DNA from: Streptomyces durocortorensis
GTDB lineage: Bacteria; Actinomycetota; Actinomycetes; Streptomycetales; Streptomycetaceae
Direction of reading: 5' to 3'
Length of the DNA stretch: 64,000 nt
Assembly: GCF_031760065.1 (NCBI RefSeq)
Contig: NZ_CP134500.1
Location: 3,038,001-3,102,000, forward strand
Program-made: the position numbers and the translations under genes
Shown: one piece after another, positions 27,638-35,904 of the stretch
Layout of the letters: the number at the start of each line of letters is the position of its first letter
Numbering within the stretch: the stretch's first letter is position 1
The notes under the pieces: model-generated
What the model was told of the DNA's origin: nothing
The model's database searches: none
The model's input: only the letters and a program-made list of their open reading frames with translations

Positions 27638-28636
27638 ATGGCCGAGAGCCGACAGTCGAAACAGGAGATCATGGCGAAGCCATCCGGCCACCACGTCTTC
27701 AACGCCTTCCGTGGCGCTCTCATCGGCACCGCAGAGGCCGTCCCCGGCGTCAGCGGCGGCACCGTCGCACTGATCACCGGCGTGTACGAGAAGCTGATCG
27801 ACGGCGCGGGTCACATCACCAGCGCGCTGCGCATGGGCGCGTCCGACCTGCCCCGCGGCCGGGGGGCCGCGCGCGCCAGGGCCGAGCTGAGGAACGTCGA
27901 CTGGACGGTCCTGCTTCCGCTCCTGGCGGGCATGGCGGTGGCCCTGGTGCTCGCGGCCAAGCTGATCGCGCCCCTGGTCGAGGAGCACCCCCAGTCCGCC
28001 TACGCCCTGTTCTTCGGTCTGGTGCTGGCCTCCCTGTGGGTGCCGTACTCAGGCTCGGGAAAGCGCTGGACCGTCGGGAACTACGCGCTCTGCGTGGTCG
28101 TCGCGCTGGGCGCCTTCACCCTGACGGGGCTGCCGCCCGGCGAGATGCCGACCCACCCCGTGGTGGTCGCCCTGGCCGGCTCGATCGCGATCTGCGCGCT
28201 GGTCCTTCCCGGTATCTCCGGCTCGTTCCTGCTGCTGACCATGGGCCTGTACGAGCCGACGATCGAAGCCGTCAACGAGCGTGACTTCGGCTATCTCGCA
28301 GCCTTCGCGCTGGGCTGTGTGGTGGGGCTCGCGCTCTTCGTCAAGCTGCTGAAGTGGCTGCTGGCGAACTACCACCACATGACGCTGGTCGTGATGACCG
28401 GTCTGATGGCTGGTTCACTGCGCGCGCTGTGGCCCTGGCAGGACGATGACCGCGGGCTCCTCGCCCCCAGCGGCTCGGTCGGCCTGACCTGCGCTCTGTT
28501 CGCGCTCGGCGCCGCCGTGGTGATCGCTGTGCTGGTGGTGGAGCACCGGGCTCAGGGCAAGAAGGCGGAGCCGTCGGCCGCCGCACCGAAGCGCGGTCGG
28601 CACGCGCGCGTCACCTCAGGCTCCGGGCGGGACTGA
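27638..28636 (+). CDS. DUF368 membrane protein, polyprenyl-phosphate transporter family (PopT-like)
   Basis: A 332-residue protein with about eight helices. The two pseudo-symmetric family motifs are GTAEAVPGVSGGTVALITGVYEKLI (from residue ~29) and LVLPGISGSFLLLTMGLYEPTIEAV. DUF368 proteins were recently shown to recycle undecaprenyl phosphate across the membrane for cell-wall synthesis. ATG 27638 is used; ATG 27671 with AGGAG is a possible alternative. The C-terminal codons TSGSGRD lie in the first copy of a 32-bp tandem repeat. It faces a DedA gene, another family with the same proposed activity. Confidence 0.88.
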   Translation: MAESRQSKQEIMAKPSGHHVFNAFRGALIGTAEAVPGVSGGTVALITGVYEKLIDGAGHITSALRMGASDLPRGRGAARARAELRNVDWTVLLPLLAGMAVALVLAAKLIAPLVEEHPQSAYALFFGLVLASLWVPYSGSGKRWTVGNYALCVVVALGAFTLTGLPPGEMPTHPVVVALAGSIAICALVLPGISGSFLLLTMGLYEPTIEAVNERDFGYLAAFALGCVVGLALFVKLLKWLLANYHHMTLVVMTGLMAGSLRALWPWQDDDRGLLAPSGSVGLTCALFALGAAVVIAVLVVEHRAQGKKAEPSAAAPKRGRHARVTSGSGRD

Positions 28637-28709
28637 GGCCGGTCGCCTCAGGCTCCGGGCGGGACTGAGCCCGGTCGCCTCAGACTCCAGGCGGGGCTGA
28701 GCCCGGCCC
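28614..28709. repeat. Three 32-bp tandem repeats across two convergent 3' ends
   Basis: Copies at 28614-28645, 28646-28677 and 28678-28709 begin CCTCAGGCTCCGGGCGGGAC and end in CCGGTCG or CCGGCCC. The first encodes the end of the DUF368 protein and its stop; the third encodes the last residues and stop of DedA. Each unit holds CCTCAG and CTGAGG as a small inverted repeat, so the array may also terminate transcription from both sides. Confidence 0.85.
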
Positions 28710-29399
28710 TACGAGCCCCTGGGGCAGGGCATCCGCCGCCGGGCCGTCGCCGCCCGCCGCCTCGGCGGCAGCGGCCTTCTTGCCCTGGCTGCGGGCCCTG
28801 AGGACCTCGATCACGATCGGCACCACGGAGATGAGCACGATCAGGACGAGGATCTTCTCGATGTGCTCGTGCACGAAGTCGATCTTGCCGAGCATGGCGC
28901 CGAGCACGGTGACGCCGACGCCCCACAGAAGCGCGCCGACGACGTTGTAGATGACGAACAGGCGGTAGTTCATCCGGCTGACGCCCGCGATGATCGGCGT
29001 GAACGTGCGGACGATGGGCACGAAGCGCGCCAGGACCAGGGACTTCGGGCCGTGCTTCTCGAAGAACTCGTGGGCCTTCTCCACGTTCTCCTGCTTGAAG
29101 AGACGGGAGTCCGGGCGCTTGAAGAGGGCCGGGCCGACCTTGCGGCCGAAGAGATAGCCCACCTGGTCGCCGAGGATCGCGGCGACGGCGATCAGGGTGC
29201 AGACGAGCCAGAGCGGATACTTCAGCTGGCCGGTGGTGACCAGCAGCCCTGTGGTGAACAGCAGGGAGTCGCCGGGCAGGAAGAAGCCGATCAGCAGTCC
29301 GGACTCGGCGAACACGATGAGGAGGAGGCCGGGGAGGCCGAACGTGTTGAGCAGATAGTCCGGGTCCAGCCAGCTCGGGCCGAGGGCAAGCGTATTCAA
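28680..29399 (-). CDS. DedA-family membrane protein (UptA-like)
   Basis: A 239-residue protein with about five helices and the family signatures ESGLLIGFFLPGDSLLFTTG, GDQVGYLFGRKVG and the basic FVPIVRTFTPIIAGVSRM. DedA proteins are implicated in undecaprenyl-phosphate flipping and envelope homeostasis. A TTG start at 29399 (LNTLALGPSWLDPDYL) is chosen because no in-frame ATG or GTG is suitably placed and GGAG lies about 12 bases upstream; this start is uncertain. The C-terminus is encoded by a tandem repeat shared with the converging DUF368 gene. Confidence 0.88.
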   Translation of the reverse strand: MNTLALGPSWLDPDYLLNTFGLPGLLLIVFAESGLLIGFFLPGDSLLFTTGLLVTTGQLKYPLWLVCTLIAVAAILGDQVGYLFGRKVGPALFKRPDSRLFKQENVEKAHEFFEKHGPKSLVLARFVPIVRTFTPIIAGVSRMNYRLFVIYNVVGALLWGVGVTVLGAMLGKIDFVHEHIEKILVLIVLISVVPIVIEVLRARSQGKKAAAAEAAGGDGPAADALPQGLVGPGSAPPGV

Positions 29400-29550
29400 G
29401 GGTCCAGGCTCCAGGGTGACGTGTGTGGTGGGGGCCGCGCGGCGACCGAAGCTACCGACGCCCGGTGAACGCCCTTGGTTCCGGTGGCGCACAGCGGGAA
29501 TGCGCATCCTGCGGAGCAGACCGAAGCTGATCACAGGAGGTGCCACGAAC

Positions 29551-29916
29551 ATGGGCATTGAGGAATTCGGCGGCGGGCAGACCGCCCAGGCGGACGTGCT
29601 GGTCGTCACCACAAACGACGTACCGGGGTATCAGGTGACGCAGGTCATCGGTGAGGTCTTCGGGCTGACCGTGCGGTCGCGCCATCTCGGCAGCCAGATC
29701 GGCGCCGGGCTGAAGTCGATGATCGGCGGCGAGCTGAAAGGGCTGACCAAGACCCTGGTCGAGACCCGCAACCAGGCGATGGAGCGGCTGGTGGAGCAGG
29801 CGCGGGCCCGGGGCGCCAACGCGGTCCTGATGATGCGCTTCGACGTCACCGAGGCGGCGGACGTGGGGACGGAGGTCTGCGCGTACGGGACAGCGGCGGT
29901 GATCAGCAAGGTGTGA
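29551..29916 (+). CDS. UPF0145/YbjQ-family protein
   Basis: A 121-residue protein of the YbjQ/DUF74 family (putative heavy-metal-binding fold, pentameric in known structures). Landmarks are VVTTNDVPGYQVTQVIGEVFGLTVRSRHLG and the C-terminal ARARGANAVLMMRFDV with VCAYGTAAVI. ACAGGAGG precedes ATG 29551 at ideal spacing. A ten-residue N-terminal extension (MGIEEFGGGQ) precedes the domain. The gene is divergent from dedA. The biochemical role of the family is not established. Confidence 0.88.
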   Translation: MGIEEFGGGQTAQADVLVVTTNDVPGYQVTQVIGEVFGLTVRSRHLGSQIGAGLKSMIGGELKGLTKTLVETRNQAMERLVEQARARGANAVLMMRFDVTEAADVGTEVCAYGTAAVISKV

Positions 29917-30237
29917 TGCGGCGCCACCGGGTAGCCGATGGGGCTTTAGCCCGTTTTCCGACTCCATGGTGAGCCGGTGGCTGCCTCCGAACCCCCCGCG
30001 CCCCCGTCGCCCGCTCCCCCTCATTCCCCGGCCGCCCCGGCCCGGCGGCTGCCGGGGACGGGCTACGGGGGCGGGGACGGCTCGACCTGGCGCGCGGGGA
30101 CGGCTCAACCCGGCGCGCCGGACACCGCGAGCATCCGTATCGTCGGCTTCATGCGTTGACGTAACGCTTCATTCGGTTTCATACCGCTTTGAACCGATAC
30201 TGTCCCGACCGCGTCGGCCGAGAGAAGGGCTTCCCCC
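29917..30237. other. 321-bp spacer upstream of glutamate decarboxylase
   Basis: No gene is supported here. GGGCT-TT-AGCCC followed by GTTTT (29941-29956) looks like a weak terminator for the UPF0145 gene. Near 30168-30200 an A/T-richer part contains CGGTT...AACCG arms around TTCATACCGCTTTG, a possible promoter/operator for the decarboxylase. The rest is Pro-codon-like C-rich sequence without structure I can name. Confidence 0.5.
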
Positions 30238-31665
30238 ATGCCGCTGCACCGCGGTGCCCACCCGGAACAGGACGAACCCTCCGCGGAGCGGCGCAGGCTC
30301 GCCCTCAACCCCTTCTACGGCGAGGCCGATCCGACGGCCGCGATGACCGCCGCGCCGCCCCGGCACCGGCTGCCGGACGGCCCGTTGCCGCCGATGACGG
30401 CGTACCGGCTGGTCCATGACGAGCTGATGCTCGACGGCAACTCCCGGCTCAACCTGGCCACCTTCGTCACCACCTGGATGGAGCCGCAGGCCGGGGTGCT
30501 GATGGGTGAGTGCCGGGACAAGAACATGATCGACAAGGATGAGTACCCGCGCACCGCCGAACTGGAGCGGCGCTGTGTGGCGATGCTCGCCGACCTGTGG
30601 AACGCCCCCGATCCGGCGACCGCCGTGGGGTGTTCGACGACCGGGTCGAGCGAGGCGTGCATGCTGGCCGGGCTCGCCCTTAAGCGGCGCTGGGCGAAGC
30701 GGAACGCGGACCGCTATCCGGCGAGCGCCCGGCCCAATCTGGTGATGGGCGTCAACGTGCAGGTCTGCTGGGACAAGTTCTGCACCTTCTGGGAGGTGGA
30801 GGCCCGGCAGGTCCCGATGGAGGGCGGCCGCTTCCACCTGGACCCGGGGGCAGCCGCCGAGCTCTGCGACGAGAACACCATCGGGGTCGTCGGCGTCCTC
30901 GGCTCCACCTTCGACGGGTCCTACGAGCCGATCGCCGAGCTGTGCGCGGCCCTGGACGCCCTCCAGGAACGCACCGGCCTCGACATCCCGGTCCACGTCG
31001 ACGGGGCGTCCGGCGCGATGGTCGCGCCTTTCCTCGACCCGGACGTGGAGTGGGACTTCCGGCTGCCGCGGGTGTCCTCGATCAACACCTCCGGCCACAA
31101 GTACGGGCTGGTCTACCCGGGGGTCGGCTGGGCGCTGTGGCGCTCGTCCGACGAACTCCCGGAGGAACTGGTCTTCCGGGTCAACTACCTGGGCGGCGAC
31201 ATGCCGACCTTCGCGCTGAACTTCTCCCGGCCCGGGGCGCAGGTGGTCGCGCAGTACTACACGTTCCTGCGCCTCGGGCACGACGGCTACCGGGCGGTCC
31301 AGCAGGCCTCCCGGGACGTGGCCCGCTCACTGGCCCGTGCGGTGGAGGAGCTGGGCGACTTCCGGCTGCTCACCAGGGGCGACGAGCTGCCGGTGTTCGC
31401 CTTCACGACGAACAGCGACGTCCACGCGTACGACGTGTTCGACGTCTCGCGCCGGCTGCGGGAGCACGGCTGGCTGGTGCCCGCGTACACGTTCCCCGCC
31501 AACCGGCAGGACCTGTCGGTGCTGCGGGTGGTGTGCCGCAATGGGTTCTCCTCGGACCTGGCGGAGCTACTGGTGGAGGACCTGAAGCTGCTGCTGCCCG
31601 AACTGCGCTCGCAGAAGCACCCGTTGAGCCATGACCGATCGGTGCCGACGGCCTTCCACCACTAG
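30238..31665 (+). CDS. gad: Glutamate decarboxylase (PLP-dependent)
   Basis: A 475-residue group II decarboxylase converting glutamate to GABA while consuming a proton. The PLP lysine is Lys288 in SINTSGHKYGLVYPGVGW; the cofactor site also shows TTGSSEACMLAGLALKRRW and VHVDGASGAMVAPF. DEYPRTAELERRCVAMLADLW and GECRDKNMIDKDEY are typical of the bacterial GAD clade. It ends 31 bp from a convergent ABC permease gene. No glutamate/GABA antiporter is adjacent, so a role in acid tolerance or in GABA metabolism is open. Confidence 0.95.
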   Translation: MPLHRGAHPEQDEPSAERRRLALNPFYGEADPTAAMTAAPPRHRLPDGPLPPMTAYRLVHDELMLDGNSRLNLATFVTTWMEPQAGVLMGECRDKNMIDKDEYPRTAELERRCVAMLADLWNAPDPATAVGCSTTGSSEACMLAGLALKRRWAKRNADRYPASARPNLVMGVNVQVCWDKFCTFWEVEARQVPMEGGRFHLDPGAAAELCDENTIGVVGVLGSTFDGSYEPIAELCAALDALQERTGLDIPVHVDGASGAMVAPFLDPDVEWDFRLPRVSSINTSGHKYGLVYPGVGWALWRSSDELPEELVFRVNYLGGDMPTFALNFSRPGAQVVAQYYTFLRLGHDGYRAVQQASRDVARSLARAVEELGDFRLLTRGDELPVFAFTTNSDVHAYDVFDVSRRLREHGWLVPAYTFPANRQDLSVLRVVCRNGFSSDLAELLVEDLKLLLPELRSQKHPLSHDRSVPTAFHH

Positions 31666-31696
31666 AGGCCGCACGAGACCGCTCCGCCGGCGCCCG

Positions 31697-32524
31697 CTAC
31701 CGGCTCAGCCTGGCGAACTTCCTCACCGCCAGCGGGAAGAGCACCGCGATGATCACCACCGGCCAGAGCACCGCCAGGAGTTGGGCGTGCTCGGCGGCCC
31801 AGGAGCCGGTCGCACCCCCCGGGTTCCCGAACAGCTGCCGCACGGCGGTGGCCGTCGCGGACATGGGGTTCCACTCGACCACGGCGCCCAGCCAGCCGGG
31901 CATGGACGCGGGGGTGGCGAACACGTTGGAGAGGAAGCCGACCGGCCAGACCAGGATCTGGACGGCGGAGACCAGCTCGGGCCGCCCCGCCACCATGGCG
32001 AGCTGGATGCCCACCCAGAGCATCGCGAACCGCAGGAGAAGCAGGAGCCCCACCGCCCCCAGCGCGGCGGCGGCCCCGTTGTGCCAGCGCCAGCCGACCG
32101 CGCAGCCGACCCCGGCCATCACCCCGAGCGCGGCCACCGACTGGAGCATGTCCGCGGCGCTGCGGCCCACCAGCACCGCGCCCGGGACCATCGGCATCGA
32201 ACGGAAGCGGTCGATGACGCCCTTGCCGAGGTCCTGGGTGACCGCGAGCATCGTGCTCTCCAGACCGAAGGCCATGGTCAGCGCGAGCATGCCGGGAACC
32301 AGGAACTCGGTGGGGTCGCCCTCCACGCCCCGGCCACCGCCCACCAGATAGGTGAACATCAGGAGCAGCATCACCGGGAAGGCCAGGTTGACGAGGACCG
32401 CGACCGGCTGCCGGGCCCAGTGCGCCAGTTCTCGGCGGGTCATCGTCCAGGAGTCGGCCAGCGCCCAGCCGAACCGGGAGCCGCCCCCCTGCCCGGGGAC
32501 CACCGTCGTCGTCGCCGCGCTCAT
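31697..32524 (-). CDS. ABC-2 permease, DrrB-like exporter subunit
   Basis: A 275-residue membrane protein with about six helices, of the daunorubicin-resistance (DrrB) ABC-2 type. Characteristic parts are [20 protein letters not shown] at the cytoplasmic entry, the [21 protein letters not shown] loop and [24 protein letters not shown]. Its ATG overlaps the stop of the ATPase gene as ATGA (32521-32524), so the two are coupled. The substrate is unknown; DrrAB-like pumps often export hydrophobic drugs. Confidence 0.9.
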   Translation of the reverse strand: MSAATTTVVPGQGGGSRFGWALADSWTMTRRELAHWARQPVAVLVNLAFPVMLLLMFTYLVGGGRGVEGDPTEFLVPGMLALTMAFGLESTMLAVTQDLGKGVIDRFRSMPMVPGAVLVGRSAADMLQSVAALGVMAGVGCAVGWRWHNGAAAALGAVGLLLLLRFAMLWVGIQLAMVAGRPELVSAVQILVWPVGFLSNVFATPASMPGWLGAVVEWNPMSATATAVRQLFGNPGGATGSWAAEHAQLLAVLWPVVIIAVLFPLAVRKFARLSR

Positions 32525-33492
32525 GCCGCCACCTCCGCCTTCTCCGTACGCTGCTCACCCGCGGGCTGTCCGGTCAGGGACAGGAACGCCTCGTCCAGGG
32601 TCGGGCGGCGCACCGTGATGTCCTCCGCCTCGATACCCGCCTCCTCCAGCGCCCGTACGGTCCGGGTCAGGGCCGCCATCCGGTCCGGGGCGGGCGCACC
32701 GATCAGCCGCCGGTCGTGGTCGAGCGTCAGATCCGCGCCGCCGAGCAGCGCGGCCGCCTCCACCAGCCGGGACGCGTCGCGCAGGACCACGTCGATCCGG
32801 TCGCCGCCGACGCGGGCCTTCAGCTCGTCGGGGGTGCCCTCGGCGACGGCCCGGCCGCCGTCGATCAGCGAGATCCGGTCGGCCAGCTGGTCCGCCTCGT
32901 CCAGATACTGCGTGGTCAGCAGCACCGTGGTGCCGCCGCCGACCAGAGAGCGCACCGCTTCCCAGACCTCGGCCCGGCCGCGGGGGTCGAGCCCGGTCGT
33001 CGGCTCGTCCAGGAAGAGCACGTCCGGATCGGTGATCAGCGAGGCGGCCAGGTCGAGCCGCCTGCGCATCCCGCCGCTGTACTGCCTGACGGCCTTGCGG
33101 CCGGTGTCCGCGAGGCCGAACCGCTCCAGCAGTTCGTCGGCCCGGCTGCCCGCCCGGCGTGCGCCCAGGTGGTACAGCCGCCCGAACATCTCCAGGTTCT
33201 GCCGCCCGCCGAGCTGCTCGTCCACCGCCGCGTGCTGCCCGAGCAGCCCGATCCTGCGGCGCACCTCGCCCGCCCGCTCGCGGACGTCGAGCCCGGCCAC
33301 GGCGACCCGGCCCGCGTCGTGGCGCAGCAGCGTCGACATGATCCGTACGGCGGTGGTCTTGCCCGCCCCGTTGGGGCCGAGCACCCCGTGCACAGTACCG
33401 CCGCCGACGACCAGGTCCAGCCCGTCCAGGGCGCGCTTCTCCCCGTACCTCTTGTGCACGCCGTCCATGACGATCGCTTCGGTCACGTTCAC
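32521..33492 (-). CDS. ABC transporter ATPase, DrrA-like
   Basis: A 323-residue ATPase. Walker A is GPNGAGKTT, the signature is [15 protein letters not shown], Walker B is [12 protein letters not shown], and the DrrA-type C-terminal region ([20 protein letters not shown] ... [14 protein letters not shown]) follows. Three in-frame GTG codons compete; GTG 33492 is preferred because GGAAGG lies six bases upstream, while 33498 abuts it. A PadR-type operator lies at 33514-33529, just before the start, and the padR gene is immediately upstream on the same strand. Confidence 0.92.
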   Translation of the reverse strand: MNVTEAIVMDGVHKRYGEKRALDGLDLVVGGGTVHGVLGPNGAGKTTAVRIMSTLLRHDAGRVAVAGLDVRERAGEVRRRIGLLGQHAAVDEQLGGRQNLEMFGRLYHLGARRAGSRADELLERFGLADTGRKAVRQYSGGMRRRLDLAASLITDPDVLFLDEPTTGLDPRGRAEVWEAVRSLVGGGTTVLLTTQYLDEADQLADRISLIDGGRAVAEGTPDELKARVGGDRIDVVLRDASRLVEAAALLGGADLTLDHDRRLIGAPAPDRMAALTRTVRALEEAGIEAEDITVRRPTLDEAFLSLTGQPAGEQRTEKAEVAA

Positions 33493-33513
33493 CGCCACCC
33501 TTCCAACCCCTTG

Positions 33514-33529
33514 TAGTCAAACTTGACTA
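33514..33529. promoter_or_regulatory. PadR operator 1 (perfect copy)
   Basis: TAGTCAAACTTGACTA has 7-bp arms and a two-base centre. It lies directly downstream of the predicted transcription start of the DrrAB-like operon, where bound repressor would block initiation. Two variant copies lie at 33562-33576 and 34251-34268. Confidence 0.7.
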
Positions 33530-33537
33530 GCGGCTCG

Positions 33538-33566
33538 ACGGTAAACCCCGATCCAGCATTCGTCAA
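33538..33566 (-). promoter_or_regulatory. Promoter of the DrrAB-like operon
   Basis: On the minus strand TTGACG (33566-33561) and TACCGT (33543-33538) are spaced by 17 bp. The -35 box is part of operator 2 and operator 1 begins about ten bases after the -10 box, so repressor sites bracket the promoter. Confidence 0.6.
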
Positions 33567-33576
33567 ACTTGATTAG
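33562..33576. promoter_or_regulatory. PadR operator 2 (degenerate copy)
   Basis: GTCAAACTTGATTAG matches operator 1 except for one arm position. It overlaps the last codons and stop of padR and the -35 box of the ABC operon. Confidence 0.55.
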
Positions 33577-34214
33577 TCGTGGTCCCCGGGATCGGGTACA
33601 CCGGTGGCGTACGGGTTCTCCTCGCCCTCGGCCAGCACCCCGACGAACGGGTCACCCTCGCCCGCGAAGGTGTACGCACCACCCTCGATGCGCTCGATCA
33701 GGCCCCGCGTCCACTCCGCGCCGGAGTCGGCCGAGTGCACCCACAGGTTCATGATCTCGCCGATATGGCCGAGGGATTCGGGACCGTCCTCGGGGGTGTA
33801 GTACTCGGTGACCGCGTCCCGCCATTCCTTCATGCCCTCGATCCGCTCCTTGAGCAGCGCGACGGCCTCCTCGCGGGGCAGGTCGACGATGAACCCGATG
33901 GCCGCCGAGAGGACGTCCAGGTTCTGGTCGTAGGAGCGGATGGCGTTCCGCAGCAGGGTGCGGTACTCCTCCAGCCCCTGCTCCGTGACCTCGTACTCCG
34001 TGCGCGGCGGGCCGCCGGCGGTGGAGGGCGCGGTCTCGTGCGCGAGCAGCAGCCCCTGCTTCGCCATCTGCTTCAGGGCGTGGTAGATCGACCCGGGCTT
34101 GGCGTTGGACCACTCGTGCGCACCCCAGTACTCCAGGTCGTTGCGGACCTGATAGCCGTGTGCGCGGCCGTGCATGCGCACGGCGCCGAGGACCAGCAGC
34201 CGGATCGCGGACAT
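33573..34214 (-). CDS. PadR-family transcriptional repressor
   Basis: A 213-residue regulator. The PadR winged helix covers residues ~5-85 (LLVLGAVRMHGRAHGYQVRNDLEYWGAHEWSNAKPGSIYHALKQM...GLL), with the wing in ETAPSTAGGPPRTEYEVTEQG. A C-terminal helical dimerisation domain follows (Vir_C-like). ATG 34214 is preferred over ATG 34223, which abuts the GGAAGGG sequence. It directly precedes the DrrAB-like operon, and matching palindromes lie before both, so it probably represses itself and the pump until a ligand binds. Confidence 0.9.
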   Translation of the reverse strand: MSAIRLLVLGAVRMHGRAHGYQVRNDLEYWGAHEWSNAKPGSIYHALKQMAKQGLLLAHETAPSTAGGPPRTEYEVTEQGLEEYRTLLRNAIRSYDQNLDVLSAAIGFIVDLPREEAVALLKERIEGMKEWRDAVTEYYTPEDGPESLGHIGEIMNLWVHSADSGAEWTRGLIERIEGGAYTFAGEGDPFVGVLAEGEENPYATGVPDPGDHD

Positions 34215-34250
34215 GACACCCATCCCTTCCCGGAGTTCCCCACGGGGGCC

Positions 34251-34268
34251 CTATTCAACTTTGACTAG
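34251..34268. promoter_or_regulatory. PadR operator 3, upstream of padR
   Basis: CTATTCAACTTTGACTAG is an imperfect copy of TAGTCAAACTTGACTA. It lies 37 bp upstream of the padR start and includes TATCCT on the minus strand just beside it as a possible -10 box. It fits autoregulation. Confidence 0.55.
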
Positions 34269-34387
34269 GATATCCGGTGCGACCGGGGCGGCCCTCACCA
34301 CGCCGTACGCGCCTGTCAGGCACAACCTCGTACGCGCCCGTCAGGCACCAACCCCGTACTGCCCGTCAGGCACCCCCGTACGCGCCC

Positions 34388-35845
34388 TCAGAACGGGAAC
34401 ACCGTGCGGCCGTGCTGGATCGACATCCACTTCTGCGTGGTGAACGCCTCCACCACGGCCTCGCCGTTCAGCCGCCCCACCCCGGACGTCTTCTCGCCGC
34501 CGAACGCGACCAGCGGATCGTCCTGCACGGTGGAGTCGTTGACGTGGAACATCCCGCTGACGATCCGCTGCGCGAACCGCACCCCGCGCTCGGCGTCCCG
34601 CGTGTGGACGGCGCCGCTGAGTCCGTAGGGGCTGTCGTTGACGATCCGTACGGCCTCCTCCTCGCCGTCGAACGTCATCAGCAGGGCCACCGGGCCGAGG
34701 ATCTCCTGCGTCAGCAGCGGGGAGTCCTCCGCGAGGCCGGTGAGGACGGTCGGCCCGACCACGTTGCCGACGGTCCGGCCGCGCACGAGCGCCCGCGCGC
34801 CGTCCGCGACCGCGCGGTCGACCAGGGCGCCGAGGGCGTCGGCCTGGAAGGCATTGATGACCGGGCCGATCCGGGTCTCCGGGTCCCTCGGGTCACCGGT
34901 CTTGAGAGCGGCCACCTCGGCGGTGAACCTCTCGGTGAACTCCGCCGCCACCGACCGGTCCACCAGAATCCGGTTGGCCGCCATGCTGACCTGCCCCTGA
35001 TACAGGAAGCGGCTGAAGACGGCCGCCTGGACCGCGTAGTCGATGTCAGCGTCCGCCAGCACCACCAGGGCGCTGTTGCCGCTCAGTTCGAGGATGGTCC
35101 GCTTGAAGGCCCCGGCGGCGGTGGCGGCGATGTGCCGGCCGACCCGGTCGGAGCCGGTGAACGAGATCACCCTGGGCACGGGGTGCGCGATGAACGCGTC
35201 GCCTATCTCCGCGCTGTCGGTGATCACGACATTGAGCAGTCCAGCGGGCAGCCCGGCGTCCTCGAATATCTTCGCGATCAGTCCGCCGCCCACGACAGGC
35301 GCGTTCTGATGGGGCTTCACGACGACCGCGTTGCCGAGCGCCAGCGCGGGCGCGACCGACTTCATCGTCACCAGGAAGGGGAAGTTGAAGGCGCTGATCA
35401 CGCCGACGACGCCGACGGGCAGCCGGTAGAGCCGGTTCTCCCGGCCGTCCCCCACGGCGGGCAGCAGCCTGCCCGTGGGCCGCAGCGCCTGGCGGATCGC
35501 CTCGCGCAGGAACTCCGTCGCGCCGCGCACCTCGTACGCCGCGCGCAGCCGGGTGCCGCCCAGCTCGTCGGTGATCGCCTCGGCGATCTCATCGGCGCGC
35601 TCCTCGGTGATGCGCAGGGCGCGGTCGAGGACGGCCCGCCGCTCGTACGGGTTGGTGGCGGCCCACTCCTGCTGGGCGCGTTCGGCGGCCCGGTAGGCCC
35701 GGTCGATCTCCGCCGCGGTGGCCACGGTGACGGCGGCGAGTTTCTCACCGTTGTAGGGATTGAAATCGATGATGTCCCACGAGCCGCTGCCGGTCAGCCA
35801 CTCGCCGTCGATGTACTGGTGGGCCAGTTCATTGAAGAAGGACAT
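34388..35845 (-). CDS. Aldehyde dehydrogenase homologue with catalytic Cys replaced by Ser
   Basis: A 485-residue protein of the NAD(P)-dependent aldehyde dehydrogenase superfamily, nearest in look to benzaldehyde/vanillin dehydrogenases. Cofactor and structural residues are present: SAFNFPF (Asn154), VVVKPHQNAP (Lys177), FTGSDRVGRHIA, and the general base Glu253 in LELSGNSALVVL. The catalytic loop, normally GQxC, reads YQGQVSMAANR with Ser287 (codon AGC on the coding strand). ELGG is also ELSG. It may be inactive, use Ser, or have a binding role. ATG 35845 has AAGGG upstream. It follows the XRE gene on the same strand by 59 bp. Confidence 0.9.
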   Translation of the reverse strand: MSFFNELAHQYIDGEWLTGSGSWDIIDFNPYNGEKLAAVTVATAAEIDRAYRAAERAQQEWAATNPYERRAVLDRALRITEERADEIAEAITDELGGTRLRAAYEVRGATEFLREAIRQALRPTGRLLPAVGDGRENRLYRLPVGVVGVISAFNFPFLVTMKSVAPALALGNAVVVKPHQNAPVVGGGLIAKIFEDAGLPAGLLNVVITDSAEIGDAFIAHPVPRVISFTGSDRVGRHIAATAAGAFKRTILELSGNSALVVLADADIDYAVQAAVFSRFLYQGQVSMAANRILVDRSVAAEFTERFTAEVAALKTGDPRDPETRIGPVINAFQADALGALVDRAVADGARALVRGRTVGNVVGPTVLTGLAEDSPLLTQEILGPVALLMTFDGEEEAVRIVNDSPYGLSGAVHTRDAERGVRFAQRIVSGMFHVNDSTVQDDPLVAFGGEKTSGVGRLNGEAVVEAFTTQKWMSIQHGRTVFPF

Positions 35846-35904
35846 GCAATCCCTTACTTGCAGGCGTTCGCAGACTCCTGATCTGACGTCATCGTACTGA
35901 GAAA

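Noticed and set aside
27638..29399. The idea that DUF368 and DedA form one operon
   Set aside because: They are on opposite strands and convergent, so they cannot be co-transcribed; only 3'-end interaction is possible.
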